Origin: an uncultured Prevotella sp. | Lineage (GTDB): Bacteria > Bacteroidota > Bacteroidia > Bacteroidales > Bacteroidaceae | Assembly (NCBI GenBank): GCA_900315525.1 | Contig: OMZO01000010.1 | Coordinates: forward strand, 53,836 to 117,835 | Direction of reading: 5' to 3' | Length of the DNA: 64,000 nucleotides | In this document: in pieces, positions 9,309 to 17,497 of the stretch | How the letters are laid out: the number at the start of each line of letters is the position of its first letter | Numbering within the stretch: position 1 is the stretch's first letter | Made by a program: the position numbers and the translations under genes | Notes under the pieces: model-generated | Databases searched by the model: none | Seen by the model: only the letters and a program-made list of their open reading frames with translations | What the model was told of the DNA's origin: nothing

Positions 9309-10024
9309 CCTACAAAGAAATTTACGACATTGCGATGCCTGCGGCTAAGAGGAAAGAGGAACGACTGAACATTTGGGTAACAATAGCAGTCAGACCACTA
9401 TCTGTCTTGCTTATAAAACCGCTTATTGATAGTAAAATAATGCCTACAACGATTACAAAAATATCTGTTCTAGCCAGTGGCATAGGCTTTTGCTTTCTTG
9501 CATTGAGTCATTCACTTATGAATAGCTTAATTGGCTGGTTATTCTTTTTCATTTGGGCAGTATTAGACGGGGTAGATGGAAATCTGGCACGATGCACAAA
9601 TCAGTGTTCCCCATTGGGTGACTTGTGGGATACCATGGGAGGCTATGCTGCAATGGTGTTGATGTATTTTGGGGCTGGTATTGCTGCATATAATGATGTG
9701 AGTTTATATGACTATGCTAATGGCGCAAATTATCTCATTTTAGGTGGAGCAGCTGCCATAATGTCAATTTTTCCTCGCTTAGTGATGCATAAGAAAAAGT
9801 CTTCAAATATTGAGTCAAAAGCTGTTAAGGCTATTTCTGATAAACAAGGTTTTAGTTTAAGCAAGGTGATAGGCATGAACCTTGTTTCACCTTCAGGCGC
9901 AATGCAGCTTATTTTACTCGCTGCAATATTGACACATACATTGAATGTATTTATCGGAATATATAGCGTAATAAATCTTGGAATAATGGCTATAAGCCTA
10001 AGAGCGCTTTTAAAGGAAGAATAA
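9305..10024 (+). CDS. CDP-alcohol phosphatidyltransferase-family membrane protein
   Basis: The 239-residue protein has about six membrane segments and a CDP-alcohol phosphotransferase signature starting at D88 (DGVDGNLAR). These enzymes move a phospho-alcohol from a CDP donor to an acceptor, or the reverse, using four metal-binding aspartates. D88, D91 and D109 are present, but the fourth position, normally the catalytic Asp, is Gly113 (LWDTMGG). It may belong to a branch with altered chemistry. It lies between a GT4 enzyme and a LicD protein, near a cytidylyltransferase fusion, which fits use of a CDP-linked polyol. The start overlaps the previous stop (ATGA). Confidence 0.85.
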   Translation: MTYKEIYDIAMPAAKRKEERLNIWVTIAVRPLSVLLIKPLIDSKIMPTTITKISVLASGIGFCFLALSHSLMNSLIGWLFFFIWAVLDGVDGNLARCTNQCSPLGDLWDTMGGYAAMVLMYFGAGIAAYNDVSLYDYANGANYLILGGAAAIMSIFPRLVMHKKKSSNIESKAVKAISDKQGFSLSKVIGMNLVSPSGAMQLILLAAILTHTLNVFIGIYSVINLGIMAISLRALLKEE

Positions 10025-10037
10025 AAAGGAAAGTAAC

Positions 10038-10793
10038 ATGTTAAATGAAGAACTAATAAAGGAAAATCATCAAATTTGTTTAGAACTTCTTGACAAGTTT
10101 CTTGAGATTTGTGAAAAATATGATGTTGAATACTATTTAGCATTTGGAAGTTGTTTGGGAACGATTAGACATCATGGCTTTATTCCTTGGGATATTAATA
10201 TTGATGTTTTGATGAAAGCTGAAGAGTTTCAGCGATTAGAGAGTGTTATGCAACAAGAAGATTTGGGTGAGATGCAGTGGTGTTGTCCAGACGGAAGTTC
10301 TAGGATGTTTCCATTGTTGATGAAAAAGGGGACTTGGAATCATCCTACGCATCCCAATTTGGATTTCTCTATTTATTTCAGGGCTTCAGATTGTAAAATA
10401 GTTAGGAGTACAATAAGAAAGGTCTCATATTTCTGTATAAAAATGTATAAATTGAAGAATACAAATGTTAGGAGATCTTTTCCTTTTAATATTTTGAAAT
10501 GGATAGCTACTTTGTTTTCGGATAGTTGCTATACAAAATTTATCAAAGGGATAGAATCGTCAAACAATAGAAAGCTTTCTAATTACTATTCGGTGCTTTT
10601 ACCTTCTGTTTGGGATAATAGAGAAGAAATTAAGACCGAATGGTTTGGGAAGGAGCCAGTTTATGGGAATTTTGAGGGAAGAAAAGTGCGAATATTGGAA
10701 AATTACCATGAATATCTCACTATGAGATATGGTGATTATATGACACCTAAAGTATGGGTTGACAAAGGTGGATATAAACATGTTGCGAAATAG
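10038..10793 (+). CDS. LicD-family phosphotransferase-like protein
   Basis: LicD proteins (nucleotidyltransferase fold) transfer phosphocholine or related phospho-alcohols to glycans; the eukaryotic relatives fukutin and FKRP transfer ribitol phosphate from CDP-ribitol. The 251-residue protein has the core GSCLGTIRHHGFIPW, but the usual WDDDID metal motif reads WDINID (D52, D56), so one Asp has been replaced by Asn. The start at 10038 has a purine-rich leader (AAAAGGAAAG) 13 bases behind the previous gene. Given its neighbours I infer a transferase of a phospho-polyol to the repeat unit; activity is uncertain because of the altered motif. Confidence 0.8.
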   Translation: MLNEELIKENHQICLELLDKFLEICEKYDVEYYLAFGSCLGTIRHHGFIPWDINIDVLMKAEEFQRLESVMQQEDLGEMQWCCPDGSSRMFPLLMKKGTWNHPTHPNLDFSIYFRASDCKIVRSTIRKVSYFCIKMYKLKNTNVRRSFPFNILKWIATLFSDSCYTKFIKGIESSNNRKLSNYYSVLLPSVWDNREEIKTEWFGKEPVYGNFEGRKVRILENYHEYLTMRYGDYMTPKVWVDKGGYKHVAK

Positions 10794-10815
10794 ATAATCT
10801 CATTCCTTTTGATTT

Positions 10816-12162
10816 ATGAAAAAAGTTATAACATACGGAACGTATGACCTGCTACATCAGGGCCATATCAACCTGTTACGTCGAGCTAAAGCACTTGGTG
10901 ACTACCTGATAGTGGGTGTCACCAATGACAATTTCGATCGTGAACGAGGCAAATTGAACGTTCGTAACAATGTGCTGGAGCGAGTAGAGGCTGTAAAAGC
11001 AACTGGCCTGGCTGACCAGATTATCATAGAGGATTATGTAGGTCAGAAGATAGATGACATACAAAAATATGATGTGGACATCTTTGCCATCGGTTCCGAC
11101 TGGGAAGGGAAGTTTGACTATCTGAATGAATATTGCAAGGTAGTTTACCTGCCTCGTACAGAAGGTATCAGTTCCACAATGCTTCGTGAGGACTTACAGG
11201 AGGATATCAAAGTAGGTGTCGTTGGTGTAGGACGCATTGCAGAACGTTTTGTACCTGAGTCGGAATTTGTCAGCTATGTTAAAGTCTATGGTGTCTTCGA
11301 CATTGATAATCATAAGGCTTGTGACTTTGCAGACAGGCATGGTATCGTGAACATATACCAAAGCTATGAAGAGATGCTGGAGCATGTTGATGCAGTCTAT
11401 GTGGCCACCCCCCATCTCTCGCACTATGAATTAACGAAAAAGGCCTTGGAACTGAAAAAGCATGTGCTTTGTGAAACACCATTGGTGTTAAACGGCCAGC
11501 AGGCCAAAGAACTTTATCATTTGGCAGAAGATAATGAGGTAGTGCTGATGGAGGCCAACAAGACAGCCCATTCGCCAGCCTTCAACCATCTGATCACAAT
11601 GATTAAGAGTGGCGCCATTGGTGATGTGGTGGATGTGAGTGCTTCGGAGTCAAAGCTATGGGGTGATAAATTCACCCGTGAAATAGATCCCGAAGAAGCT
11701 GGCGGCTCCATGTACGAGATGGGGTCTTATCCCTTGCTTCCTATTCTGAAACTGATGGGCATTGGCTATACCAACATCAATTTCTATTCGAAGATGCAAG
11801 ATGGTATAGATATTTATACGCGTGGTGTGGTTCGCTATCCTCATGGTGTTTGCTCCTTCCAGTTAGGCATGGGTGTAAAGACGGAGGGAAATCTTGTGAT
11901 AGCTGGTACCAAAGGTTATGCATACGTGCCTTCCCCCTGGTGGCTGACGGACTACTATGAGTTCCGCTTCGAAGACCAGAACCAAAACAAGAAGTTCTTT
12001 TATAAGTGGGATGGGGCTGGACTTAGGTATGAGATACAAGAGTTTATCTCCTGCATCTTCAACCACCGTTTTAGTACAGCCCGCCTACGTAGGAGAGAAA
12101 GCATTGCCATGGCAGAAATCATGCAGCTGTTTGGTGAACGTAAAAATTTTATGGAGATATGA
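10816..12162 (+). CDS. Cytidylyltransferase fused to a Gfo/Idh/MocA oxidoreductase
   Basis: This is a 448-residue two-domain protein. Residues 1-130 are a TagD/GCT-like cytidylyltransferase: GTYDLLHQGH with H14 and H17, and the C-terminal ISSTMLR motif at 118-124. Residues ~132-448 are a Gfo/Idh/MocA NAD(P)-dependent oxidoreductase with Rossmann loop VGVGRIAERF. The usual catalytic EKP motif is ETP here (E220-T221-P222). A polyol-phosphate made by reduction and then activated with CTP would be a natural product, as in bifunctional CDP-ribitol synthases, though those use other fold families. Flanked by LicD and an SDR; the SDR start overlaps its stop (ATGA). Substrate unknown. Confidence 0.85.
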   Translation: MKKVITYGTYDLLHQGHINLLRRAKALGDYLIVGVTNDNFDRERGKLNVRNNVLERVEAVKATGLADQIIIEDYVGQKIDDIQKYDVDIFAIGSDWEGKFDYLNEYCKVVYLPRTEGISSTMLREDLQEDIKVGVVGVGRIAERFVPESEFVSYVKVYGVFDIDNHKACDFADRHGIVNIYQSYEEMLEHVDAVYVATPHLSHYELTKKALELKKHVLCETPLVLNGQQAKELYHLAEDNEVVLMEANKTAHSPAFNHLITMIKSGAIGDVVDVSASESKLWGDKFTREIDPEEAGGSMYEMGSYPLLPILKLMGIGYTNINFYSKMQDGIDIYTRGVVRYPHGVCSFQLGMGVKTEGNLVIAGTKGYAYVPSPWWLTDYYEFRFEDQNQNKKFFYKWDGAGLRYEIQEFISCIFNHRFSTARLRRRESIAMAEIMQLFGERKNFMEI

Positions 12163-12899
12163 AAAGAATATTGATTGTAGGCGGTGCGAATGGCATAGGA
12201 TTATCTATAGCGAAGGCACTCGCATCACGTAAAAGCACAGAGCAAGTCTATATAATAGATAAGGCACCACTTGCAGAGGAGTATAAAGAGTCTAAGATTG
12301 AGAACCTTGAGTTCGACCTCACAAATGAAGATTATTCGGCTTTTGACAGATTTCAAGACATTGACGGACTCATCATCACTGCCGGTTTTGGCAAACTTGC
12401 ACTCTTTGAGGATATTGACGAGAAGATGATACCCCTCTATTTCACTGTCAATACCATTGCTGTCATACGTGTCATCAAGCATTTCTATGACAGACTTTTA
12501 TCAACAGAAGACTTCTATTGTGGTGTGATGGTCTCTATTGCTGGTTTCATGTCCTCGCCCTTTTTCTCTCTTTATGGAGCTACCAAGGCGGCGCTGAAAA
12601 TCTTCATTGAGAGTGTCAACGTTGAGTTAGAGAAGGCAGGCACGACTAACCGTATTCTTAATGTCTCACCTGGCTCCATCAAGGGCACCAGTTTCAATCA
12701 AGGAAAGACCGATCTCAGCGTCACAGCGTCGTTGGCCAATGAGATCATAGCGCATGTAGAGCAAAAAGATGACCTCTTCATACCAAAATATGAAGAAGTT
12801 TTTAAAGACGTACTTGCCCGTTACCAGAAAGATTTCCGTGCCGAAGGTAGACACAGTTATGACTATAAACTTACTAGTGGTAGAGTAAAAGTAGAATGA
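12159..12899 (+). CDS. SDR-family NAD(P)-dependent oxidoreductase
   Basis: The 246-residue cytoplasmic enzyme has a short-chain dehydrogenase fold. It shows the cofactor loop VGGANGIGLS at the N-terminus, an active-site serine in VSIAGF, and the YxxxK pair Y139/K143 in YGATKAAL. It overlaps the cytidylyltransferase fusion and the next glycosyltransferase by 4 bases each (ATGA), so it is tightly coupled to both. I infer that it reduces or oxidises a sugar or polyol intermediate for the same precursor; TarJ-like reduction of a ketose phosphate is one option. Confidence 0.85.
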   Translation: MKRILIVGGANGIGLSIAKALASRKSTEQVYIIDKAPLAEEYKESKIENLEFDLTNEDYSAFDRFQDIDGLIITAGFGKLALFEDIDEKMIPLYFTVNTIAVIRVIKHFYDRLLSTEDFYCGVMVSIAGFMSSPFFSLYGATKAALKIFIESVNVELEKAGTTNRILNVSPGSIKGTSFNQGKTDLSVTASLANEIIAHVEQKDDLFIPKYEEVFKDVLARYQKDFRAEGRHSYDYKLTSGRVKVE

Positions 12900-14026
12900 C
12901 GAATAAACCAATAATAGCACTCCTAACCAACAACGACGATGATGTGTATTGTTTCCGAAAGGAACTTATCGAGGCGTTGATTGCAGAAGGATATGAAATG
13001 CTGATTTCTTGCCCAGACGGACCAAAGTTCGAGTTGATGAAGGATATACCATATATATATGATAACCCAGTTATTGACCGCAGGGGTACAAACCCAGTGA
13101 AGGACTTTGGACTGATGATACATTACCATAAGTTGTTTAAAAAGTATAAGCCAGCAGTGGTGCTGACCTATACAGCTAAACCCAATGTATATGCAAGTAT
13201 AGCTGCTCATCAGCTTGGAATACCTGTCATCAATAATCTAACAGGATTAGGTAGTGTTGTGAATGAAACCGGATTAATGAAGAGCTTTATCATGTGGCTA
13301 TTTAAACTCGCTTATCGTAAATCTGCTTGCATGATGTTCCAGAATGAGACAAACATGAAGGTGGCTATTGATCAAGGTATGGTGAAAGGCAAGTATCGCT
13401 TGATTCCTGGCTCAGGTGTGGATACGGATAGATACCCTTTGCAGCCTTATCCAGAGGGAGGAGATGGTAAAACTGGTGCTCCGGTAGTGTTCAACTATAT
13501 AGGTCGAATCCTTCACGATAAGGGCGTAGATGACTATATTGAGGCAGCAAAGCGTATAAAAAAAGAATATCCACAGACTGAGTTCAATATGCTTGGTTTT
13601 ATTGAGCCAACAGAAATCCACTATGAGCATGATCTGAAAGAATTAGAAAAGGAAGGAATCGTATATTATCGTGGTAGCCAGAAGGATGTGAAGCCATTTA
13701 TTGCACGAGCACATGCCACAATTCATCCTTCGACTTATGGGGAGGGTATGAGTAACGTACTTCAGGAAAGTGCATCATCAGGAAGATTCTTGATTACCAC
13801 CAATAATCCAGGATGTCAAGAGACGGTAGAGGATAATAAAACAGGTTATATTTATCAAGGTGGAAATGTGGATGCTCTGGTTCAGACAATTGAAAGATTC
13901 TTGGCATTGCCAAATAATCAAAGAAAAATGGCAGGAGAGTTAGGTCGTGAAAGAATGATAGAAAAATTCTCCAGAAAAATTGTTATTAAAGCTTATCAAG
14001 AGGAGATAATTAGGATATTGGAATAA
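12896..14026 (+). CDS. GT4 glycosyltransferase, PglA-like
   Basis: This 376-residue GT-B glycosyltransferase resembles the PglA/WbpT group that adds the second sugar onto an undecaprenyl-diphosphate-linked first sugar. Visible motifs are TYTAKPNVYASIAA, INNLTGLGS, GRILHDKGVDDYIEAA and the donor site HPSTYGEGMSNVLQESA. It lies between the SDR and the sugar aminotransferase, with the initiating transferase two genes on, which supports an early step in repeat-unit assembly. Composition is closer to the chromosome average than that of the left half of the locus. Confidence 0.88.
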   Translation: MTNKPIIALLTNNDDDVYCFRKELIEALIAEGYEMLISCPDGPKFELMKDIPYIYDNPVIDRRGTNPVKDFGLMIHYHKLFKKYKPAVVLTYTAKPNVYASIAAHQLGIPVINNLTGLGSVVNETGLMKSFIMWLFKLAYRKSACMMFQNETNMKVAIDQGMVKGKYRLIPGSGVDTDRYPLQPYPEGGDGKTGAPVVFNYIGRILHDKGVDDYIEAAKRIKKEYPQTEFNMLGFIEPTEIHYEHDLKELEKEGIVYYRGSQKDVKPFIARAHATIHPSTYGEGMSNVLQESASSGRFLITTNNPGCQETVEDNKTGYIYQGGNVDALVQTIERFLALPNNQRKMAGELGRERMIEKFSRKIVIKAYQEEIIRILE

Positions 14027-14039
14027 AATACGTGATATT

Positions 14040-15338
14040 ATGAACATGAAACTTAGGAATATACCATTTTCACCTCCTGATATGTCGGAGGCAGAGATTG
14101 AACAGGTGGCTGAGGCTCTTCGCTCAGGTTGGATTACGACTGGTCCGAAGACCAAAGAGTTTGAAAGACTGATAGCTTTAGTATGTAGCACACAGAAGGT
14201 GGTGTGTCTGAATAGTGCCACAGCTGCTATGGAAATGGCATTGCGCCTGATAGGTGTGGGACCAGAGGATGAGGTTATCGTACCAGCTTATACTTACACT
14301 GCTACGGCATCTGTAACGCAGCATGTGGGCTGTAAGGTGGTGATGGTGGACTCACAACCCAACAGTGTCGAGATGGACTATGACAAACTGGCGGATGCCA
14401 TCACGGAGCATACCAAAGTGATTTGTCCTGTGGATTTGGGAGGAATCATCTGTGACTTCGACAGGGTGTTTGAGATTGTGGAGGCCAAGAAAGGTTTGTT
14501 CCGTCCATCGAATGCTATCCAAAAGAGGATTGGTCGTATCATTGTAGCGGCTGATGATGCGCATGCTTTCGGTGCCAAGCGTATCCTTCGACATGCTCAG
14601 GAACCGAAGATGGCGGGAGAGATCGCAGACTTCTCGTCATTTAGTTTCCATGCCGTGAAGAACTTGACAACGGCTGAAGGTGGAGCATTGACGTGGAACT
14701 TGCCGTTTGGAGAGCAAAAGGTTCTGAGTGGGGAATTGGTGGATTATAAGCCTACGGTTCCTTATATTGAAGGAGAGACATGGAATGAATTGTTATACCG
14801 CTTGTCTCAGCTTTATTCTCTGCATGGGCAGAACAAGGATGCCTTGGCAAAGACGCAGCTCGGGGCATGGGAGTATGACATCATTGGGCCTTGGTATAAG
14901 TGTAACATGACGGATGTGATGGCTGGTATCGGATTGGCGCAGTTGAAGCGTTATCCTGAAATGCTGTATCACCGTCGTCAGATTATCGGGCGGTATGATG
15001 AGGCATTGAAGGATCTGCCAGTGGCTGTGCTTAACCACTATGGGGAGAATCATTCTGGTAGTGGGCATCTGTATATCACGCGCCTATTAGGACGTAGCGA
15101 CGCTGAGCGTCGGGCGGTCATTATAGAAATGGCGAAGAGGGGGATTGCTTGTAATGTGCATTACAAGCCGCTGCCGATGATGACGGCGTATAAGGCGCTC
15201 GGATTTGATATCAAAAATTATCCGAATGCTTATCATCTGTTTGAGAATGAGGTTACTTTACCTCTTCACACTCGGTTGAGTGATGAGGATGTAGAGTACG
15301 TTATCAACAATTTTGTTGATATCATCAAAAAACTCTGA
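14040..15338 (+). CDS. DegT/DnrJ/EryC1/StrS-family PLP sugar aminotransferase
   Basis: The 432-residue enzyme transfers an amino group from glutamate to a keto nucleotide sugar, giving an amino sugar such as a bacillosamine or 4-amino-4-deoxy precursor. The PLP lysine is K207 in FSFHAVKNLTTAEGG. The family's N-terminal SGWITTGPKTKEFE and the SATAAMEMAL segment are intact, as is the C-terminal NVHYKPLP. The length is slightly above the usual 370-400. The stop overlaps the start of the PglC-like gene by one base (TGATG). The paired dehydratase is not in the window. Confidence 0.9.
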   Translation: MNMKLRNIPFSPPDMSEAEIEQVAEALRSGWITTGPKTKEFERLIALVCSTQKVVCLNSATAAMEMALRLIGVGPEDEVIVPAYTYTATASVTQHVGCKVVMVDSQPNSVEMDYDKLADAITEHTKVICPVDLGGIICDFDRVFEIVEAKKGLFRPSNAIQKRIGRIIVAADDAHAFGAKRILRHAQEPKMAGEIADFSSFSFHAVKNLTTAEGGALTWNLPFGEQKVLSGELVDYKPTVPYIEGETWNELLYRLSQLYSLHGQNKDALAKTQLGAWEYDIIGPWYKCNMTDVMAGIGLAQLKRYPEMLYHRRQIIGRYDEALKDLPVAVLNHYGENHSGSGHLYITRLLGRSDAERRAVIIEMAKRGIACNVHYKPLPMMTAYKALGFDIKNYPNAYHLFENEVTLPLHTRLSDEDVEYVINNFVDIIKKL

Positions 15339-15931
15339 TGAAAAGATTATTCGACGTAATAGCGAGTGGGTTTGGGCTGATTGTGCTAAGCCCACTCTTT
15401 TTAATTCTTGCTATTTGGATTAAATGCGATTCCAAAGGCCCAGTGTTTTACCGCCAGGTTCGCGTAGGCCGGAACAATAAAGAATTCCGCATCTTTAAAT
15501 TCCGCTCGATGAGGGTAGGAGCAGATAAGGGAAGCCTTGTGACTATCGGAGGTCATGATCCTCGTGTGACTCGAAGCGGTTATTTTATCCGGAAGTTCAA
15601 GTTTGATGAACTGCCTCAGTTGATCAATGTGTTCCTAGGCGACATGTCGTTGGTAGGCCCCCGTCCAGAGGTGAGACATTATGTAGATTACTGGACACCA
15701 GAACAGATGCATGTGCTGGATGTACGTCCTGGAATCACAGACCCAGCGTCTATCAAGTTCAGAAATGAGAATGAACTGATGGAAAAGGCAGAAGACCCCG
15801 AAAAATACTATATCGAAGTCATTATGCAGGAGAAAATCAAACTATATCTCGAATATGTGAATAATAACTCTTTCTTCTACGATTTAGGCTTAATCTTTAA
15901 GACTTTCAAAGTAATAGTTTCCGAGCGATGA
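15338..15931 (+). CDS. PglC-like phosphoglycosyl-1-phosphate transferase (initiating enzyme)
   Basis: This monotopic transferase moves a phospho-sugar from a UDP donor to undecaprenyl phosphate, starting repeat-unit synthesis at the inner membrane. The 197-residue size fits the minimal PglC form. Motifs: KRLFDVIASGFGLIVLSPLF (re-entrant membrane helix), FRIFKFRSMR, the Asp-Glu catalytic pair in RKFKFDELPQLINV, and GDMSLVGPRPE. It follows the aminotransferase directly (TGATG), and its stop overlaps the next small gene (ATGA). Confidence 0.92.
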   Translation: MKRLFDVIASGFGLIVLSPLFLILAIWIKCDSKGPVFYRQVRVGRNNKEFRIFKFRSMRVGADKGSLVTIGGHDPRVTRSGYFIRKFKFDELPQLINVFLGDMSLVGPRPEVRHYVDYWTPEQMHVLDVRPGITDPASIKFRNENELMEKAEDPEKYYIEVIMQEKIKLYLEYVNNNSFFYDLGLIFKTFKVIVSER

Positions 15932-16122
15932 AAGAGGAAAGTATAATAGGACGTTTGCAACGTTTTATGGAAGATGAGGCAAGGTCTTGCTCTATGGATT
16001 TTGGATGTGTGACTCCAGAGTATGTGCAGAGGATGTTAGGCGGCGAGTATTCGATTGATGAGATACGGGATGCGCTTAAAATTTGTCTGAAAGATTGTTA
16101 TGAGCGTCAAGGGATTTCTTAA
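15928..16122 (+). CDS. 64-residue protein of unknown function in the glycan operon
   Basis: The start overlaps the PglC-like stop (ATGA), which argues that it is translated. The product is small, acidic and probably helical, with three cysteines (CSMDFGC and LKICLKDC) and no membrane segment. I do not recognise it. Its fixed position after the initiating transferase suggests an accessory role, but nothing in the sequence shows one. Confidence 0.55.
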   Translation: MKEESIIGRLQRFMEDEARSCSMDFGCVTPEYVQRMLGGEYSIDEIRDALKICLKDCYERQGIS

Positions 16123-16171
16123 AGGGCTGTGGCAGTTTTGCGCGTATCTCTTTGTGCCTAGATGGAAATAA
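16100..16171 (+). CDS. Possible 23-residue basic hydrophobic peptide
   Basis: An ATG at 16100 opens a 23-codon frame in the +1 frame relative to the previous gene. The product is a lysine-flanked hydrophobic peptide (MSVKGFLKGLWQFCAYLF and so on), and its stop lies inside the start of the glycosyltransferase gene. Short overlapping frames arise by chance, so this is only a possibility. The overlap could couple translation of the next gene. Confidence 0.25.
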   Translation: MSVKGFLKGLWQFCAYLFVPRWK

Positions 16172-17010
16172 AAATGGAGAAATATCAGGATAAAGGGTTG
16201 GTTTCGATCATCATGCTTTCGCATGGTGACGGGACGTATGTCGTGGAGACTGTAAAGAGCATTCTTGCGCAGACGTACCAGAACTGGGAATTGCTGTATG
16301 TGGCTCAAACGAATGATGAGACGCTCGAGCCGTTATCGTCATTGAGAGAGGAGGATATCAAGATTCAAAGGAGGGCTGGTAAGGAATTGACGACTTCATA
16401 TAGCAACAGCAGGATCAAGGCGTCGTTTATTGTCGGCGAAGATAATGACACTCCAAGAAGAAATTCCGCTTTGGCTAATGCCCAAGGGAGATGGATAGCT
16501 TTCCTTGATGCTGGAGACATCTGGGAACCGACAAAACTGGAAAAGCAGATCGGTTTTATGGAGGGGCATGGCTATGCGTTCTCCTATACGCAATATGGGA
16601 TTATTGACAAGGATTCTCACGAGCGCGGATTTGTGATAGGGGGAAAAGACAGGGTGACGTATCAGGATATGATGAAGTGTTGCTGGCCGGCATACCTGAC
16701 TGTGATGTATGATGCGGAAAAGGTTGGAAAACTGCAGCTGAGGAACCTGGAGGGTAATAATGACTATGCCTTGTGGTTGATGGCGTGCGAAGAGGCGGAC
16801 TGCCATCTGCTGAAGGAGAACTTGGCGAAGCTCAGGACGAAGTGGAGCATATTTGGCAAGGTCTTATTGACCAAGGGTATCAAGTGGAGGTATGAGGTGT
16901 ATCGAATTGAGTATAGGATGAATCCTGTGATGTCATGCCTGTGTACTATTAGGAATATGTGGTATGGGGTGGTGAAGTGGGGGAAGTATGTTAATAGGGT
17001 AAAACCCTAA
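16162..17010 (+). CDS. GT2-family glycosyltransferase
   Basis: This 282-residue GT-A glycosyltransferase has the family 2 hallmarks LVSIIMLSHGDGTYVVETVKSI and the metal/donor motif in GRWIAFLDAGDIWEPTKLEKQ. A stretch of about 30 residues between TYQNWELLYV and the RNSALANAQG block is less conserved and may be an insert. An alternative start is the ATG at 16174 (MEKYQDKG). It is the last gene of the glycan locus; hairpin-rich noncoding DNA follows. Confidence 0.88.
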   Translation: MEIKMEKYQDKGLVSIIMLSHGDGTYVVETVKSILAQTYQNWELLYVAQTNDETLEPLSSLREEDIKIQRRAGKELTTSYSNSRIKASFIVGEDNDTPRRNSALANAQGRWIAFLDAGDIWEPTKLEKQIGFMEGHGYAFSYTQYGIIDKDSHERGFVIGGKDRVTYQDMMKCCWPAYLTVMYDAEKVGKLQLRNLEGNNDYALWLMACEEADCHLLKENLAKLRTKWSIFGKVLLTKGIKWRYEVYRIEYRMNPVMSCLCTIRNMWYGVVKWGKYVNRVKP

Positions 17011-17020
17011 AACCCTTTTT

Positions 17021-17145
17021 TGCAGGGCAACGCCCTGCAGGTCACCAACATCACCAACCTCTTCTTGTCCTTAAGAAGAGGCTTCGAACCACTCTCTAAA
17101 TCTCTCGCCAATCGTTGGCAAGAGACTTAACCGCTCCGCCTGTCG
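17021..17145 (+). repeat. Multi-hairpin repeat, left copy
   Basis: Three successive hairpins: 17021-17039 (8-bp TGCAGGGC stem), 17058-17081 (9-bp CCTCTTCTT stem) and 17102-17124 (CTCT, mismatch, GCCAA stem). They are joined by conserved single strands GCTTCGA and ACTTAACCGCTCC-CCTGTCG. A diverged copy lies at 19187-19333 on the far side of the ATPase gene, in the same orientation. Linkers are kept while the stems change together. Function unknown. Confidence 0.65.
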
Positions 17146-17163
17146 CTCTTACATTAATGTATC

Positions 17164-17193
17164 CTCGACCCATCAAAGGGTCGGGATGTTTTT
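17164..17193 (+). terminator. Terminator-like hairpin
   Basis: A CGACCC/GGGTCG stem, with additional flanking pairs and the loop ATCAAA, is followed by GTTTTTG. It could end the glycan operon. Confidence 0.45.
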
Positions 17194-17267
17194 GTCGACT
17201 ACGCTGAACGCTGGTCGATTATATGAGCAAAGCCTGTGCCCTAAAGGGCGAGCGATGATTTGCTTAT

Positions 17268-17301
17268 AGCCGACTGGCATTTTGCTGGTCGGCTTTTTTT
17301 G
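17268..17301 (+). terminator. Intrinsic terminator
   Basis: A seven-base stem AGCCGAC/GTCGGCT closes a 13-base loop and is followed at once by seven T. It is the best terminator behind the glycan locus and insulates the ATPase gene from it. Confidence 0.65.
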
Positions 17302-17353
17302 TGTTTGATTCGCAGTGGTTATCGCGTGATGTATTCCTGAATGCTTACACTCT

Positions 17354-17466
17354 GCCAACTGTCGCGTCAAAAATCAGCCAACTGTCGCGTCAAAATACGG
17401 CCAACTGTCGTGTCAAAATACGGCCAATTGTCGTGTTAAAATACGGCCAACTGGCACATTTATTGC
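17354..17466 (+). repeat. 23-bp tandem repeats upstream of the ATPase gene
   Basis: Four full units beginning at 17354, 17377, 17400 and 17423, plus a partial fifth at 17446, repeat the pattern GCCAACTGTCGCGTCAAAAT with only a few substitutions. The array ends about 30 bases before the promoter of the ATPase gene. Period 23 is not a multiple of 3, and there are no spacers, so it is neither coding nor CRISPR. Confidence 0.85.
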
Positions 17467-17497
17467 AAAAAAATAGTGGAATTTAAATTTTATTTTG

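Noticed and set aside
17354-17466. CRISPR array
   Set aside because: Units are directly adjacent with no spacers, and no cas genes are near.
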